A stretch of 64,000 nucleotides of DNA from Paenibacillus sp. SY21-1 (lineage in GTDB: Bacteria > Bacillota > Bacilli > Paenibacillales > Paenibacillaceae): the NCBI RefSeq assembly GCF_005222705.1, contig NZ_STGF01000034.1, positions 1 to 64,000 of the forward strand, read 5' to 3'. Every line of letters begins with the position of its first letter. The stretch's first letter is position 1. The notes beneath the pieces are model-generated. The model worked only from the letters and a program-made list of their open reading frames with translations, ran no database searches and was not told the origin of the DNA. A program made the position numbers and the translations under genes. Below are positions 29,145 through 36,780 of the stretch, in pieces.

Positions 29145-31640
29145 TCAGCTCACCGTCCTTGGGCGTTCCATGCGCGTGACGCCAGGGAAGCGGAAGGAAG
29201 TCCACTCCGGCAGATGCTTGTCGATTCGCGACACGACGACAGTCATATCGTCGACGATTTCGCCGTTGTGATACCGAATGACGCGTTCCAGCAGCGTATC
29301 CGCCATTTCCTGCGGATCATCCGTCGCCATTTCGCCGATAACCCGTTTCATCCACAGCTCTTTGTTTACAGTATGCCCCGGGGCATCGTAGATGCCGTCG
29401 CTCATCATGATGAGCGTATCGCCTGGCAGCAGCTGCATCGATACAAAGTCAACGTCAATATCCTGCAGAATGCCAATCGGCAAATTGTGTGCAGTTACCG
29501 GAATCACCTCTTTCCCCCTTTTAATAAAGCTAGGCGTTGAGCCGATTTTCATAAAGGTCGTTTGGGCCGTGTATAAATCTACGATTGCTAAATCCACTGT
29601 AGCAAATACCTCGTCGGACGAGCGGAGCAGAAGCACCGAATTAACCGATTTTACCGCAAGCTGCTCGTCTATGCCGGATTGCAGCAATTGCTGCAAAATC
29701 GACAACGCGGCACTGCTCTCTTGGCGCGCACGCTCTCCGTTGCCCATTCCATCGCTAATGGCGACAGCGAATTTGCCGTTCCCGATATCGACGAGACTGA
29801 AGCTGTCACCGGACAGCAGCTCTCCCCCTTTGGCCGCTCCCGCGATGCCTGTTTCCACCTCGTATTGCTTGGCGGAGCCGAAAGTAACTAAAGCAGGCTC
29901 GCCGTTTTTATCGGAGTCGTGCTCCGCTTTAACGGCGATATGCTCGCCAAGTATATCGCTTAGCAGAGGAGCGATTATTTTCCGGCATTCATCGTAACCC
30001 CTCTCGAACGTATGATAAACCTCTATCTCGACATTTCCCTCCTCCAGACTAATAATATCCACCCCTTGTATCGACAAACCGAGTCCTTCTACCGCCTCCC
30101 TGATCTGCTCCTCCTGAAGATGCAATGTCTGACCCTCTCTTTTAATTTCTTTGGCCAAATCCTCCATAACCTGCGAGACGCCTTTTAATTGATCCGCCAC
30201 CAGCTGACGGGAATCATGGATTTGTTTCTTCCAATGCCTATTGTTCTGGAACAAATCGTATTCGCGGCGCATATCGAGAAGCACCTGTGACGATTTCACG
30301 CAATGGGAAGACCATGTACGCGGCATTTCCTTTCCTGACGGAATATTCTCCTCCTCTACCGCCGTCATCATTTCGCTCATCATTTTGAACGTATGAAAAA
30401 ATTTATCGTCCCAGCAAGCCTTCTGGCGATGGCAGCTTGCACAGCTGCGTTCCGCCACCGCGTTCATAAAGTGATTGATTTCCTCCTCCTTGTTGGCGGC
30501 CGGAGCGGCGCTCCCGCCAAGAGAGCCGAAGCTTAACGAGAGCTGCTGGAACACTTGCGAGAATTGAGAGACTCGCTGTGCCGTCACCTCGCGAACCCGC
30601 TTGGCGTACTCATGCTGCGATTTCACATGCTCCGACGTCCCTGGCACATAACGTGAAATCATACGGATCAAGCTTCTAGGCGTTAACAGCAACAGAGTAG
30701 CAGCAGCTACCGATTCCCAGGTAGAGCTCATGACATCAGCCTGACTGCCCACATATATAGATAAAATCGACGTTCCCAGCAGCATTCCGAACGCGGCGGC
30801 CATTTTGCCGCCTTCCCGCAGAAGACCGGCAAGCAAGCCGGCAAAAGCAAGCAGGCTCATCTGTACGACTGCTCCAAAATCCGCAAGACTCAGAATTAGA
30901 CCGGCGACAACGCCGACGGAAGCGCCCAACGGCGCGCCGCCTGCCAAAGCGAACAAAAGCAGCATATAGCGTGACATCACATGCTCGGCAGACAGACCGT
31001 ACACGATCCATCCGACTGCGCCCGTCATCACGGAAGCCAGCAAAATCATTAAACAAATAATTTCCTCGTTTTTGAGCGAGGCCGATTTTTTCGTCATCGT
31101 GAGCACCGGTATCGCCTGAATAAAGACGAGCGTGAGCACGAAGCCCAAACCGGCTTCAACCGCCACCATCATAAACTTGTACCAGCCCAATTCGCTGCCG
31201 ATGAATACCTTGAACATCTGGACGAGCAGCATGGATGCGAATACGAGAATAGGGGCGGTACTCAGCTCAGCCTTCTCATAAGCCTCCAATCCCTTCAAAA
31301 GCAAAAACAAAACGGCAATTTCCATCGCAATCCACATCGGAGCCGGATCAACGGCAAACCAGCCCCCGGCTACAAGCGAAATCGCAATCCATGGATAGAT
31401 GTCCCGTCTCATGAAATAGATAACGGCAAAATAAGCGATCGCGAAAGGCATCAGCGTCTCCAGTATAACGGCCCTGCCAAGCAAAAAGCCGAGCGCTATG
31501 AGCAGAAAGGTCCATCTTTTGGCCATAGCCGCCTGTACGATCCGCCGCGCAGCTACAAACTCCCGACCTTTTGCCATCGCCGATTGCCACCTGCCTGTCC
31601 GTTCCGCTACGGGAATTGTCCCCGTATTGTCCTTATTCAC
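29145..31640 (-). CDS. spoIIE: Stage II sporulation protein E (SpoIIE), PP2C-type phosphatase
   Basis: Dephosphorylates SpoIIAA to release sigma-F in the forespore and binds FtsZ at the polar septum. The 831-aa protein has ~10 membrane segments (to ~320), a central FtsZ-interacting region, and a PP2C domain (~590-820) with GDSFSLVDIGNGKFAVAISD (metal-binding Asp) and TLIMMSDGIYDAP. A GTG at 31640 is taken as start because AGGTGG precedes it; the ATG at 31679 overlaps the -10 element and so cannot be transcribed from that promoter. The promoter has the Spo0A-type spacing. Confidence 0.96.
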   Translation of the reverse strand: MNKDNTGTIPVAERTGRWQSAMAKGREFVAARRIVQAAMAKRWTFLLIALGFLLGRAVILETLMPFAIAYFAVIYFMRRDIYPWIAISLVAGGWFAVDPAPMWIAMEIAVLFLLLKGLEAYEKAELSTAPILVFASMLLVQMFKVFIGSELGWYKFMMVAVEAGLGFVLTLVFIQAIPVLTMTKKSASLKNEEIICLMILLASVMTGAVGWIVYGLSAEHVMSRYMLLLFALAGGAPLGASVGVVAGLILSLADFGAVVQMSLLAFAGLLAGLLREGGKMAAAFGMLLGTSILSIYVGSQADVMSSTWESVAAATLLLLTPRSLIRMISRYVPGTSEHVKSQHEYAKRVREVTAQRVSQFSQVFQQLSLSFGSLGGSAAPAANKEEEINHFMNAVAERSCASCHRQKACWDDKFFHTFKMMSEMMTAVEEENIPSGKEMPRTWSSHCVKSSQVLLDMRREYDLFQNNRHWKKQIHDSRQLVADQLKGVSQVMEDLAKEIKREGQTLHLQEEQIREAVEGLGLSIQGVDIISLEEGNVEIEVYHTFERGYDECRKIIAPLLSDILGEHIAVKAEHDSDKNGEPALVTFGSAKQYEVETGIAGAAKGGELLSGDSFSLVDIGNGKFAVAISDGMGNGERARQESSAALSILQQLLQSGIDEQLAVKSVNSVLLLRSSDEVFATVDLAIVDLYTAQTTFMKIGSTPSFIKRGKEVIPVTAHNLPIGILQDIDVDFVSMQLLPGDTLIMMSDGIYDAPGHTVNKELWMKRVIGEMATDDPQEMADTLLERVIRYHNGEIVDDMTVVVSRIDKHLPEWTSFRFPGVTRMERPRTVS

Positions 31641-31677
31641 TAGCAGACACCACCTATCCGAGAGTATTGTGTTCCCC

Positions 31678-31710
31678 ATTATAGGAGGTTGCCTGTATGA
31701 AGTTTGTCAG
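31678..31710 (-). promoter_or_regulatory. spoIIE promoter with 21-bp spacer
   Basis: Minus strand: CTGACA (31705-31710), 21-bp spacer, perfect TATAAT (31678-31683). An over-long spacer is the hallmark of Spo0A~P-activated sigma-A promoters such as spoIIE and spoIIG in B. subtilis. Confidence 0.8.
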
Positions 31711-31735
31711 TTGACGGAGCATGTCCAAAAGTTTT

Positions 31736-31744
31736 TTCCGACAA
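31736..31744 (-). promoter_or_regulatory. Putative Spo0A box at spoIIE
   Basis: TTGTCGGAA on the minus strand, one base off the TTGTCGAA-type 0A box, centred about 70 bp upstream of the predicted start. A weaker match (TGACAAA) overlaps the -35. Confidence 0.55.
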
Positions 31745-32143
31745 GCGCGCTTATGCCCGCAGTAGTTGTCAGCCGAGCCTCAATCCTGCGGCCCGCCTGC
31801 ATTTCCAGTGTCTGGAATAAGGACAAAGAAAAAGAAAGCGTCAACAAAAAATGTGGTTTTCCACTTTCGCGAATGGCGAAATCAGGTAGGAACCTGTCGG
31901 GAATGATGGAGGATCGGGGAAAAGTTTTTGAGCGGCGCAGGCATAATGCGGGAAACGACAGAGGGTGAGCGACGCGGTGCAGAATAAACCGAAGAACGAC
32001 AGCGGCAAGCAGATCTCGTCATAAAAGAAGTCGAACGCGTGCAGCCGGATGGTACAGAAGGACCGATTATCCCATTCAAGCCATTACAGCCTGCATAAAG
32101 AGTAGGAATCCAACGGACTGCCATCATTAAACCGCTCATTTGA
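31745..32143. other. Gene-poor stretch between YabR-like gene and spoIIE
   Basis: No gene with a credible start is seen. On the plus strand one frame reads MRETTEGERRGAE (from 31951), a TAA, then TEERQRQADLVIKEVERV and PIIPFKPLQPA before a final TAA near 32098; the second half looks protein-like but has no start codon of its own. It may be a decayed small gene. No tRNA was recognised. Confidence 0.35.
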
Positions 32144-32175
32144 CAAAAAAAAGACAGTGCCTTATCGGCACTGTC
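32144..32175 (-). terminator. Terminator of the YabR-like gene
   Basis: 9-bp stem GACAGTGCC/GGCACTGTC with T8 on the minus strand, about 40 bases past the stop. Confidence 0.9.
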
Positions 32176-32216
32176 CCGCTTGCAACAGCAAGCTTCTTGC
32201 TCTATTGTGATTCAGC

Positions 32217-32756
32217 TTATACCCGCTTGGCTCCGCGTCCGCCGCGTTTGCCCTCCGTATTCTTCTTCAGAGAGGAGATGCGCTCTTCGCTGTCTTTCAG
32301 GAAACGTGACATTTTATCCTCGAATGACGGTTTACCGAATGCCGGTCTGCCAGACGATTGCTTGTTGAAGGGACGACCTCCACCGCCTCCGCGGTTGAAT
32401 CCGCCGCCGCCACCGCCGCTGCCGCCACCAGCAGGACCGCGGTTAAAACGTTCACCACTACCGCCTCCAGGTCCACCGCCGCTGTGACGCTCGCGTTGTG
32501 GCGCTGGCTGACCTTCCGGACGGTCAATGGCTTGCTTAATGGAAAGTCCGATCTTACCGTCTTTGTCCACGTTGATTACCTTCACCTTGACGATATCCTC
32601 AAGCTTCAGATGATCCTTCACGTCCTTGACGTAATTATCGGCGATTTCCGAAATGTGAACAAGACCTGTGACACCTCCAGACAAATCGACGAATGCCCCG
32701 AAATGCGTAATGCCCGTCACTTTTCCTTCTAACTTAGCGCCCACTTCAATTGCCAT
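32217..32756 (-). CDS. yabR: S1-domain RNA-binding protein, YabR-like, with Gly/Arg-rich tail
   Basis: The 179-aa protein begins with one S1 domain (~5-72): GAKLEGKVTGITHFGAFVDL, GLVHISEIADNYV and KIGLSIK. Residues ~85-140 are a low-complexity Gly/Arg/Asn/Phe tract of the RGG type, and the tail (~150-179) is basic. S1 plus RGG suggests RNA binding, perhaps ribosome-linked like YugI/YabR relatives. It lies between spoIIE and divIC, the site of yabR in B. subtilis, whose own protein lacks so long a Gly-rich stretch as far as I recall. Confidence 0.9.
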   Translation of the reverse strand: MAIEVGAKLEGKVTGITHFGAFVDLSGGVTGLVHISEIADNYVKDVKDHLKLEDIVKVKVINVDKDGKIGLSIKQAIDRPEGQPAPQRERHSGGGPGGGSGERFNRGPAGGGSGGGGGGFNRGGGGGRPFNKQSSGRPAFGKPSFEDKMSRFLKDSEERISSLKKNTEGKRGGRGAKRV

Positions 32757-32901
32757 AAAATAAAATGTTCCTCCCTAAAAGTTATGCGAAGCAAAACCCG
32801 TTGAATACCGTATAAGCTGAAAGTTTTGCGAAACCGCTATTAACGTGATTATAACCGAACCGTTGAAGGAAGGTCAACAGACGTTCACCCGATTTAGCGC
32901 C

Positions 32902-33213
32902 CTAATGATTGCTAAAAATCTGCTGCTCGCCTTCTTTGACCATACCAAGCTCTTTTGTTGCCAACTGCTTTATATATTCCGGGTCGTTCAACCGTTCAAT
33001 GTGCCTGTTCAAGCTGGCGCTTTCCGTGTTAGCCGCTTCCAATTGCTTCTGAACGTCCGCAAGTTTAACATTCGTCGCTTCCTTGAGCTGTGATTGGCCG
33101 TAGATCGTATACGCCGCCCAGCCCATAAAGAGCACGATGAACATCATCCACAGTTTGATTCTGCGCTTGGTGCCGGAACTTGCCGACTTCCTATTTACCG
33201 TTGCTGCTGCCAT
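32902..33213 (-). CDS. divIC: Cell-division protein DivIC/FtsB family
   Basis: A 103-aa bitopic protein: basic N-terminus, one membrane helix (~22-40, LWMMFIVLFMGWAAYTIY), then an extracytoplasmic coiled coil (~42-75) and the conserved LNDPEYIKQLATKELGMVKEGE. It works with FtsL/DivIB at the septum. It follows yabQ closely, as in Bacillus. Confidence 0.93.
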   Translation of the reverse strand: MAAATVNRKSASSGTKRRIKLWMMFIVLFMGWAAYTIYGQSQLKEATNVKLADVQKQLEAANTESASLNRHIERLNDPEYIKQLATKELGMVKEGEQQIFSNH

Positions 33214-33221
33214 GAGCGGTG

Positions 33222-33830
33222 TTACCTCCTAAACCATCTGCCCCATAAGCGGGAGATTATTTGTCCGATATGGGCCAGTCTGTCAGAAAGCTTCAGCCGC
33301 TGCCAATAAGGCATCAGCATCCGTCCGAGCGGACGTAGCGCGGGCCGTAGCATCCAAGCGATCAAGAGCCAAAAAGGACGAACCAATTGTAGCATAATTT
33401 TGAAAAGGAAAATAGTGATTGCAGACCCAAAGCCGAAAGTCACGACCAAGAGCCTATACAACAGCAATATCGGCTTTACGACAAGAATATGCAAGCATTT
33501 CATCGTAAAGGCGACCAGCTTGCGCACAGCTCCGATTGACCACTTCACAAGAGCCATAATCGACTTGCTCAGCAGAAAATAATAGAGCAGCACTCCGACA
33601 GCCAGTCCAATAAAAACGTATGCCCTCACCTCGCCATAGTTGCTGGCATACAATACGCGAAACACGGCGATGGCCGCGGCCATCCAATAGACGATATCCA
33701 GCACGGGAAGCCACCAGCGCGGAAACTTGAGCTCGCTCGAAACGACGCGGTAGCCGTCGAATACGGTGCCCATGCCGATGCCGGAGAGCAGCATAGCCGC
33801 CATCGTCCACCATTGCATGCCGAGCGTCAC
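33222..33830 (-). CDS. yabQ: Spore cortex biosynthesis protein YabQ
   Basis: A 202-aa membrane protein with about four to five helices in the first 120 residues and another hydrophobic hairpin later; the N-terminus carries GIGMGTVFDGYRV and the family-typical WWLPVLDIVYW. In B. subtilis YabQ sits in the forespore outer membrane and is needed for cortex formation. The GTG start overlaps the yabP stop (GTGA); an ATG at 33818 is an alternative. Confidence 0.88.
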   Translation of the reverse strand: MTLGMQWWTMAAMLLSGIGMGTVFDGYRVVSSELKFPRWWLPVLDIVYWMAAAIAVFRVLYASNYGEVRAYVFIGLAVGVLLYYFLLSKSIMALVKWSIGAVRKLVAFTMKCLHILVVKPILLLYRLLVVTFGFGSAITIFLFKIMLQLVRPFWLLIAWMLRPALRPLGRMLMPYWQRLKLSDRLAHIGQIISRLWGRWFRR

Positions 33831-34117
33831 TTAAACAGCTTCCCGAACAAGCCCTTGGATTTTGAAGAATGTGGCGCCCCATCCATGTAGGCGAGCGAAT
33901 GGATGAAACCTTCTATGGCCACATGTCCTTGCTCCAAGCTTAAATGCTTCATATGCAAGTTCTGCCCCGTTACCGTTAAGTAGCCAAGCTCCGTTTCAAG
34001 CAGAAACTCCTCGCTGTCGAAGCTGTCCACCTTCAATACGCCGGTAAGCTCGAGCAGCTTGCGATTGTGCATCGTGATATCATGCCGCTTAGCGCCTTTT
34101 CCCTGCTCCACCATCAA
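33827..34117 (-). CDS. yabP: Sporulation protein YabP
   Basis: A 96-aa protein with the YabP/YqfC domain: HDITMHNRKLLELTGVLKVD (~11-30), FLLETELGYLTVTGQNLHMK, and VAIEGFIHSLAYMD. In Bacillus it is made in the mother cell under sigma-E and acts with YabQ in cortex assembly. No clear sigma-E promoter was identified upstream. Confidence 0.92.
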   Translation of the reverse strand: MMVEQGKGAKRHDITMHNRKLLELTGVLKVDSFDSEEFLLETELGYLTVTGQNLHMKHLSLEQGHVAIEGFIHSLAYMDGAPHSSKSKGLFGKLFK

Positions 34118-34372
34118 CTCGTCCCCCGCTTCCTGATTTAAGACTAGCTTATGGGGACAGGCGGGATTTTAGAACCTTCGTTGACAGGCAGAGAGCAGAA
34201 AGCGCAAGGCAGGCAAGCCGAGAACTCCGTTGTGTTTTCACTTTATATACCAATTAACCAATCGTGTTTCGTTTGAAACAGCTGAATCGGACGTGATTCC
34301 TTTTTTTCATGCAAAATGGCCGTATATACTTCAAAAGCTGCCTGCGGGTACAAGACCCGCAGGCAGCTTCCG

Positions 34373-34663
34373 TCATTGCTTCGGTTGCCAGTCCAAATCG
34401 TTCTCGCGCGGACGCTGCTCTTCCCTGACCAGGGAATAAAGCTCGCCCGCTTCATCCTTACGGGTGGAATCGGCGATGCGCTCAACGCGCACGGTAACGA
34501 TTTTCTGCCCGTACTGGATCTGAAGCTCGTCTCCCACCTTGACGGCGCTGCTGGCTTTCGCCTCGCGGCCGTTAATCCACACCCGGCCCTGCTCGGATAC
34601 ATCCTTCGCAACGGTACGGCGTTTGATCAAGCGGGAAACCTTCAGAAATTTGTCCAGTCTCAT
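34373..34663 (-). CDS. rqcP: S4-domain protein RqcP (YabO)
   Basis: A 96-aa protein that is nearly all S4 RNA-binding domain: MRLDKFLKVSRLIKRRTVAK, GRVWINGREAKASS and VKVGDELQI. RqcP works with RqcH in C-terminal alanine tailing on obstructed 50S subunits. It starts three bases after the hbs stop, so the two are co-transcribed. Confidence 0.93.
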   Translation of the reverse strand: MRLDKFLKVSRLIKRRTVAKDVSEQGRVWINGREAKASSAVKVGDELQIQYGQKIVTVRVERIADSTRKDEAGELYSLVREEQRPRENDLDWQPKQ

Positions 34664-34666
34664 TGC

Positions 34667-34939
34667 TTACTGGATCGCTTCTTTCAGCTTGTTGCCTGCT
34701 TTGAAAGCAGGAACCTTAGCTTCGGAAATTTCGATTGGCGCGCCTGTTTGCGGGTTGCGGCCAGTGCGTCCTGCGCGTTTGCGCGTTTCGAAAGTGCCGA
34801 ATCCGATCAGTTGTACTTTGTCTCCGCTGGCAAGAGCGTCAGTTACTTCGCCAAGAAATCCATTCAATACCGCTTCTACGTCGCGCTTAGTCAAGCCGCT
34901 TTTTTCTGCGATGTTGTTGATAAGGTCTGTTTTGTTCAT
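34667..34939 (-). CDS. hbs: Histone-like DNA-binding protein HU
   Basis: A 90-aa HU protein: MNKTDLINNIAEKSGLTKRD at the N-terminus and the DNA-gripping arm GFGTFETRKRAGRTGRNPQTG (~46-66, in part). It compacts and bends DNA as a homodimer. AGGAG precedes the ATG. The second copy of HU that many Bacillales carry elsewhere is not in this window. Confidence 0.97.
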   Translation of the reverse strand: MNKTDLINNIAEKSGLTKRDVEAVLNGFLGEVTDALASGDKVQLIGFGTFETRKRAGRTGRNPQTGAPIEISEAKVPAFKAGNKLKEAIQ

Positions 34940-35121
34940 GGTAAAATCCTCCTAATTTAAACTGCCTATTTGTGGTCGGCGCTTGTGACGCCGCCGTGGT
35001 GGACGTTTTTTTACTCGCACGAAGATTAACTATTCTGCTTGCGAGCAAAAAAATCCTGCCGCTGTACGAAATTTTTTTTGAGAATCGTGCGGAATGAGGG
35101 CGATTTATGACGAAACAGCCG

Positions 35122-36609
35122 TTAGGAATGACGCTTGGCCTCTTCCCACCATCGATCCATTTCTGTTAAATCAGTCTGGTCAAAATTTTTGCCGCTTATA
35201 CGGAGCTGCTCCTCAATATAAGCAAATCTTGTACGAAATTTGCGGTTTGTGCGCGACAGGGCCTCCTCCGGATCGGCGTGGATAAACCTCGCCGCATTCA
35301 CGACTGCAAACAGCAGGTCGCCAAGCTCTCCGGCTTGCTCCTCGGCATCGTTGCGGGCAACGGCATCGCGCAATTCGCGCAGCTCCTCCTCGATTTTGTC
35401 CAGCACCGGTCCAAGCTCATCCCAATCGAAGCCAACCTTGGCCGCTTTTTTCTGAAGCTTGTAAGCCTTCATCAACGCAGGGAGGTCAGGCGGAATGCCG
35501 TCCAGCGCCGATTCGCGCACCTCGCCCTTCCGCTGCTTCTCCTCCGCCTTCATCCGCTCCCAGTTTACGAGCGCCTCTGCAGAGTCGTCGGCGTTAGTCT
35601 CGCCAAATACGTGGGGATGACGGAAAATCAGCTTTTCATTAAGCGATTGGATAACGTCGAAGACGTTGAAGGCTCCCGTCTCCTCCTCCATCTGGCTGTG
35701 CAGCATTACCTGCAAAATAACATCGCCGAACTCCTCCTGCATCGCGTCCGGATCATCGTTGTCGATGGCCTCAAGCGACTCGTACAGCTCTTCGATGAAG
35801 TTTTTGCGAATCGATTGATGCGTCTGCTCGCGGTCCCAAGGGCAGCCCTCCGGACTGCGGAGAATGGCGACGATTTCGTGCAGCCGTTCAAAGGAGCGGT
35901 TGCGAAGCGAGGCATCGTCTGAACGCGGCACCCAAATGACCGACAAATTGCCGTAGCCCGGCGTTCGATCCAGCTCGTAGAGCGGCAGGCGGACCATTTG
36001 CTCCTGCCCGGCCACGCCTAATGCATGTCCCACGACAACCTCGTAATCGTCGGGATACCGCTCCATTAGCGCAAGCTTAACATCCGAGGCGGTAAAGGCA
36101 TCGTACACTTGGCCAATCAGCGTATGCAGATGCGGCTGAATGTGAGAGGACTGCAGCTCCGCCGCATCCAGCAAGGCGAAGCCTTCGATTGGATCGAAGC
36201 CAAGCGCCGTAAACGCCTGATCCAGGAAGCTCTCGCCCCCCATAATTTGCAGCTCAATGCCTGCCGCTGCGCACTGTTCCCGCAATAGCGCGACCGTACG
36301 CTCCGCCACCATGGGGTGGCCGGGAACACCATAGACGACGGCTACAGCCTCGGCTCCTTCTTGTGCCGCTTCACCGACGAGAGCTTCTGCAATTGCCCTG
36401 TACACGTCAGGGAACGAATCATGCTGCTCATAAATCGAGTCGAAGGAGACGTAGCCGATCCCGTTCTCCTTGAGCAAGGAAATGACGGGATGCTGCTCGG
36501 TGCGAAGGAAAAGCCGGTCCGCCTGCTGCAGCGTTCGCCATACCCCCAGCGTCATTTGATCCGGATCGCCGGAGCCCAGTCCAACAACTGTAATTGAGCT
36601 TGCTGCCAT
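35122..36609 (-). CDS. mazG: Tetrapyrrole methylase-MazG fusion (YabN-type NTP pyrophosphohydrolase)
   Basis: A 495-aa two-domain protein. The N-terminal half (~5-225) resembles SAM-dependent tetrapyrrole methylases (TVVGLGSGDPDQMTLG, VVYGVPGHPMVAE). The C-terminal half has two MazG units, the first with GCPWDREQTHQSIRKNFIEELYE and EEFGDVILQVMLHSQM (~255-310), which hydrolyse NTPs or dNTPs to monophosphates. The ATG at 36609 has GGAGG nine bases upstream. Between hbs and the flippase, as yabN in B. subtilis. Confidence 0.95.
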   Translation of the reverse strand: MAASSITVVGLGSGDPDQMTLGVWRTLQQADRLFLRTEQHPVISLLKENGIGYVSFDSIYEQHDSFPDVYRAIAEALVGEAAQEGAEAVAVVYGVPGHPMVAERTVALLREQCAAAGIELQIMGGESFLDQAFTALGFDPIEGFALLDAAELQSSHIQPHLHTLIGQVYDAFTASDVKLALMERYPDDYEVVVGHALGVAGQEQMVRLPLYELDRTPGYGNLSVIWVPRSDDASLRNRSFERLHEIVAILRSPEGCPWDREQTHQSIRKNFIEELYESLEAIDNDDPDAMQEEFGDVILQVMLHSQMEEETGAFNVFDVIQSLNEKLIFRHPHVFGETNADDSAEALVNWERMKAEEKQRKGEVRESALDGIPPDLPALMKAYKLQKKAAKVGFDWDELGPVLDKIEEELRELRDAVARNDAEEQAGELGDLLFAVVNAARFIHADPEEALSRTNRKFRTRFAYIEEQLRISGKNFDQTDLTEMDRWWEEAKRHS

Positions 36610-36780
36610 GTTAGGCAACCTCCTTTTGGCTTATGTAAATGGTGAAGCCGATTGTGCTCTGAGATAGCAAGTGGACGACCAATACAATCCGTCGCAGCTT
36701 ATCTTGTCATCGCTTGCGCGCCCTGCATCCATTTAACTCATAGTTGCTATGTCCGCGTCAAGTCATGCGGCCCATTGGCC

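Noticed and set aside
31882-32139. 85-codon minus-strand frame upstream of spoIIE
   Set aside because: No ribosome site, Ser/Arg/Cys-rich composition without domain features, and it conflicts with a more protein-like plus-strand frame.
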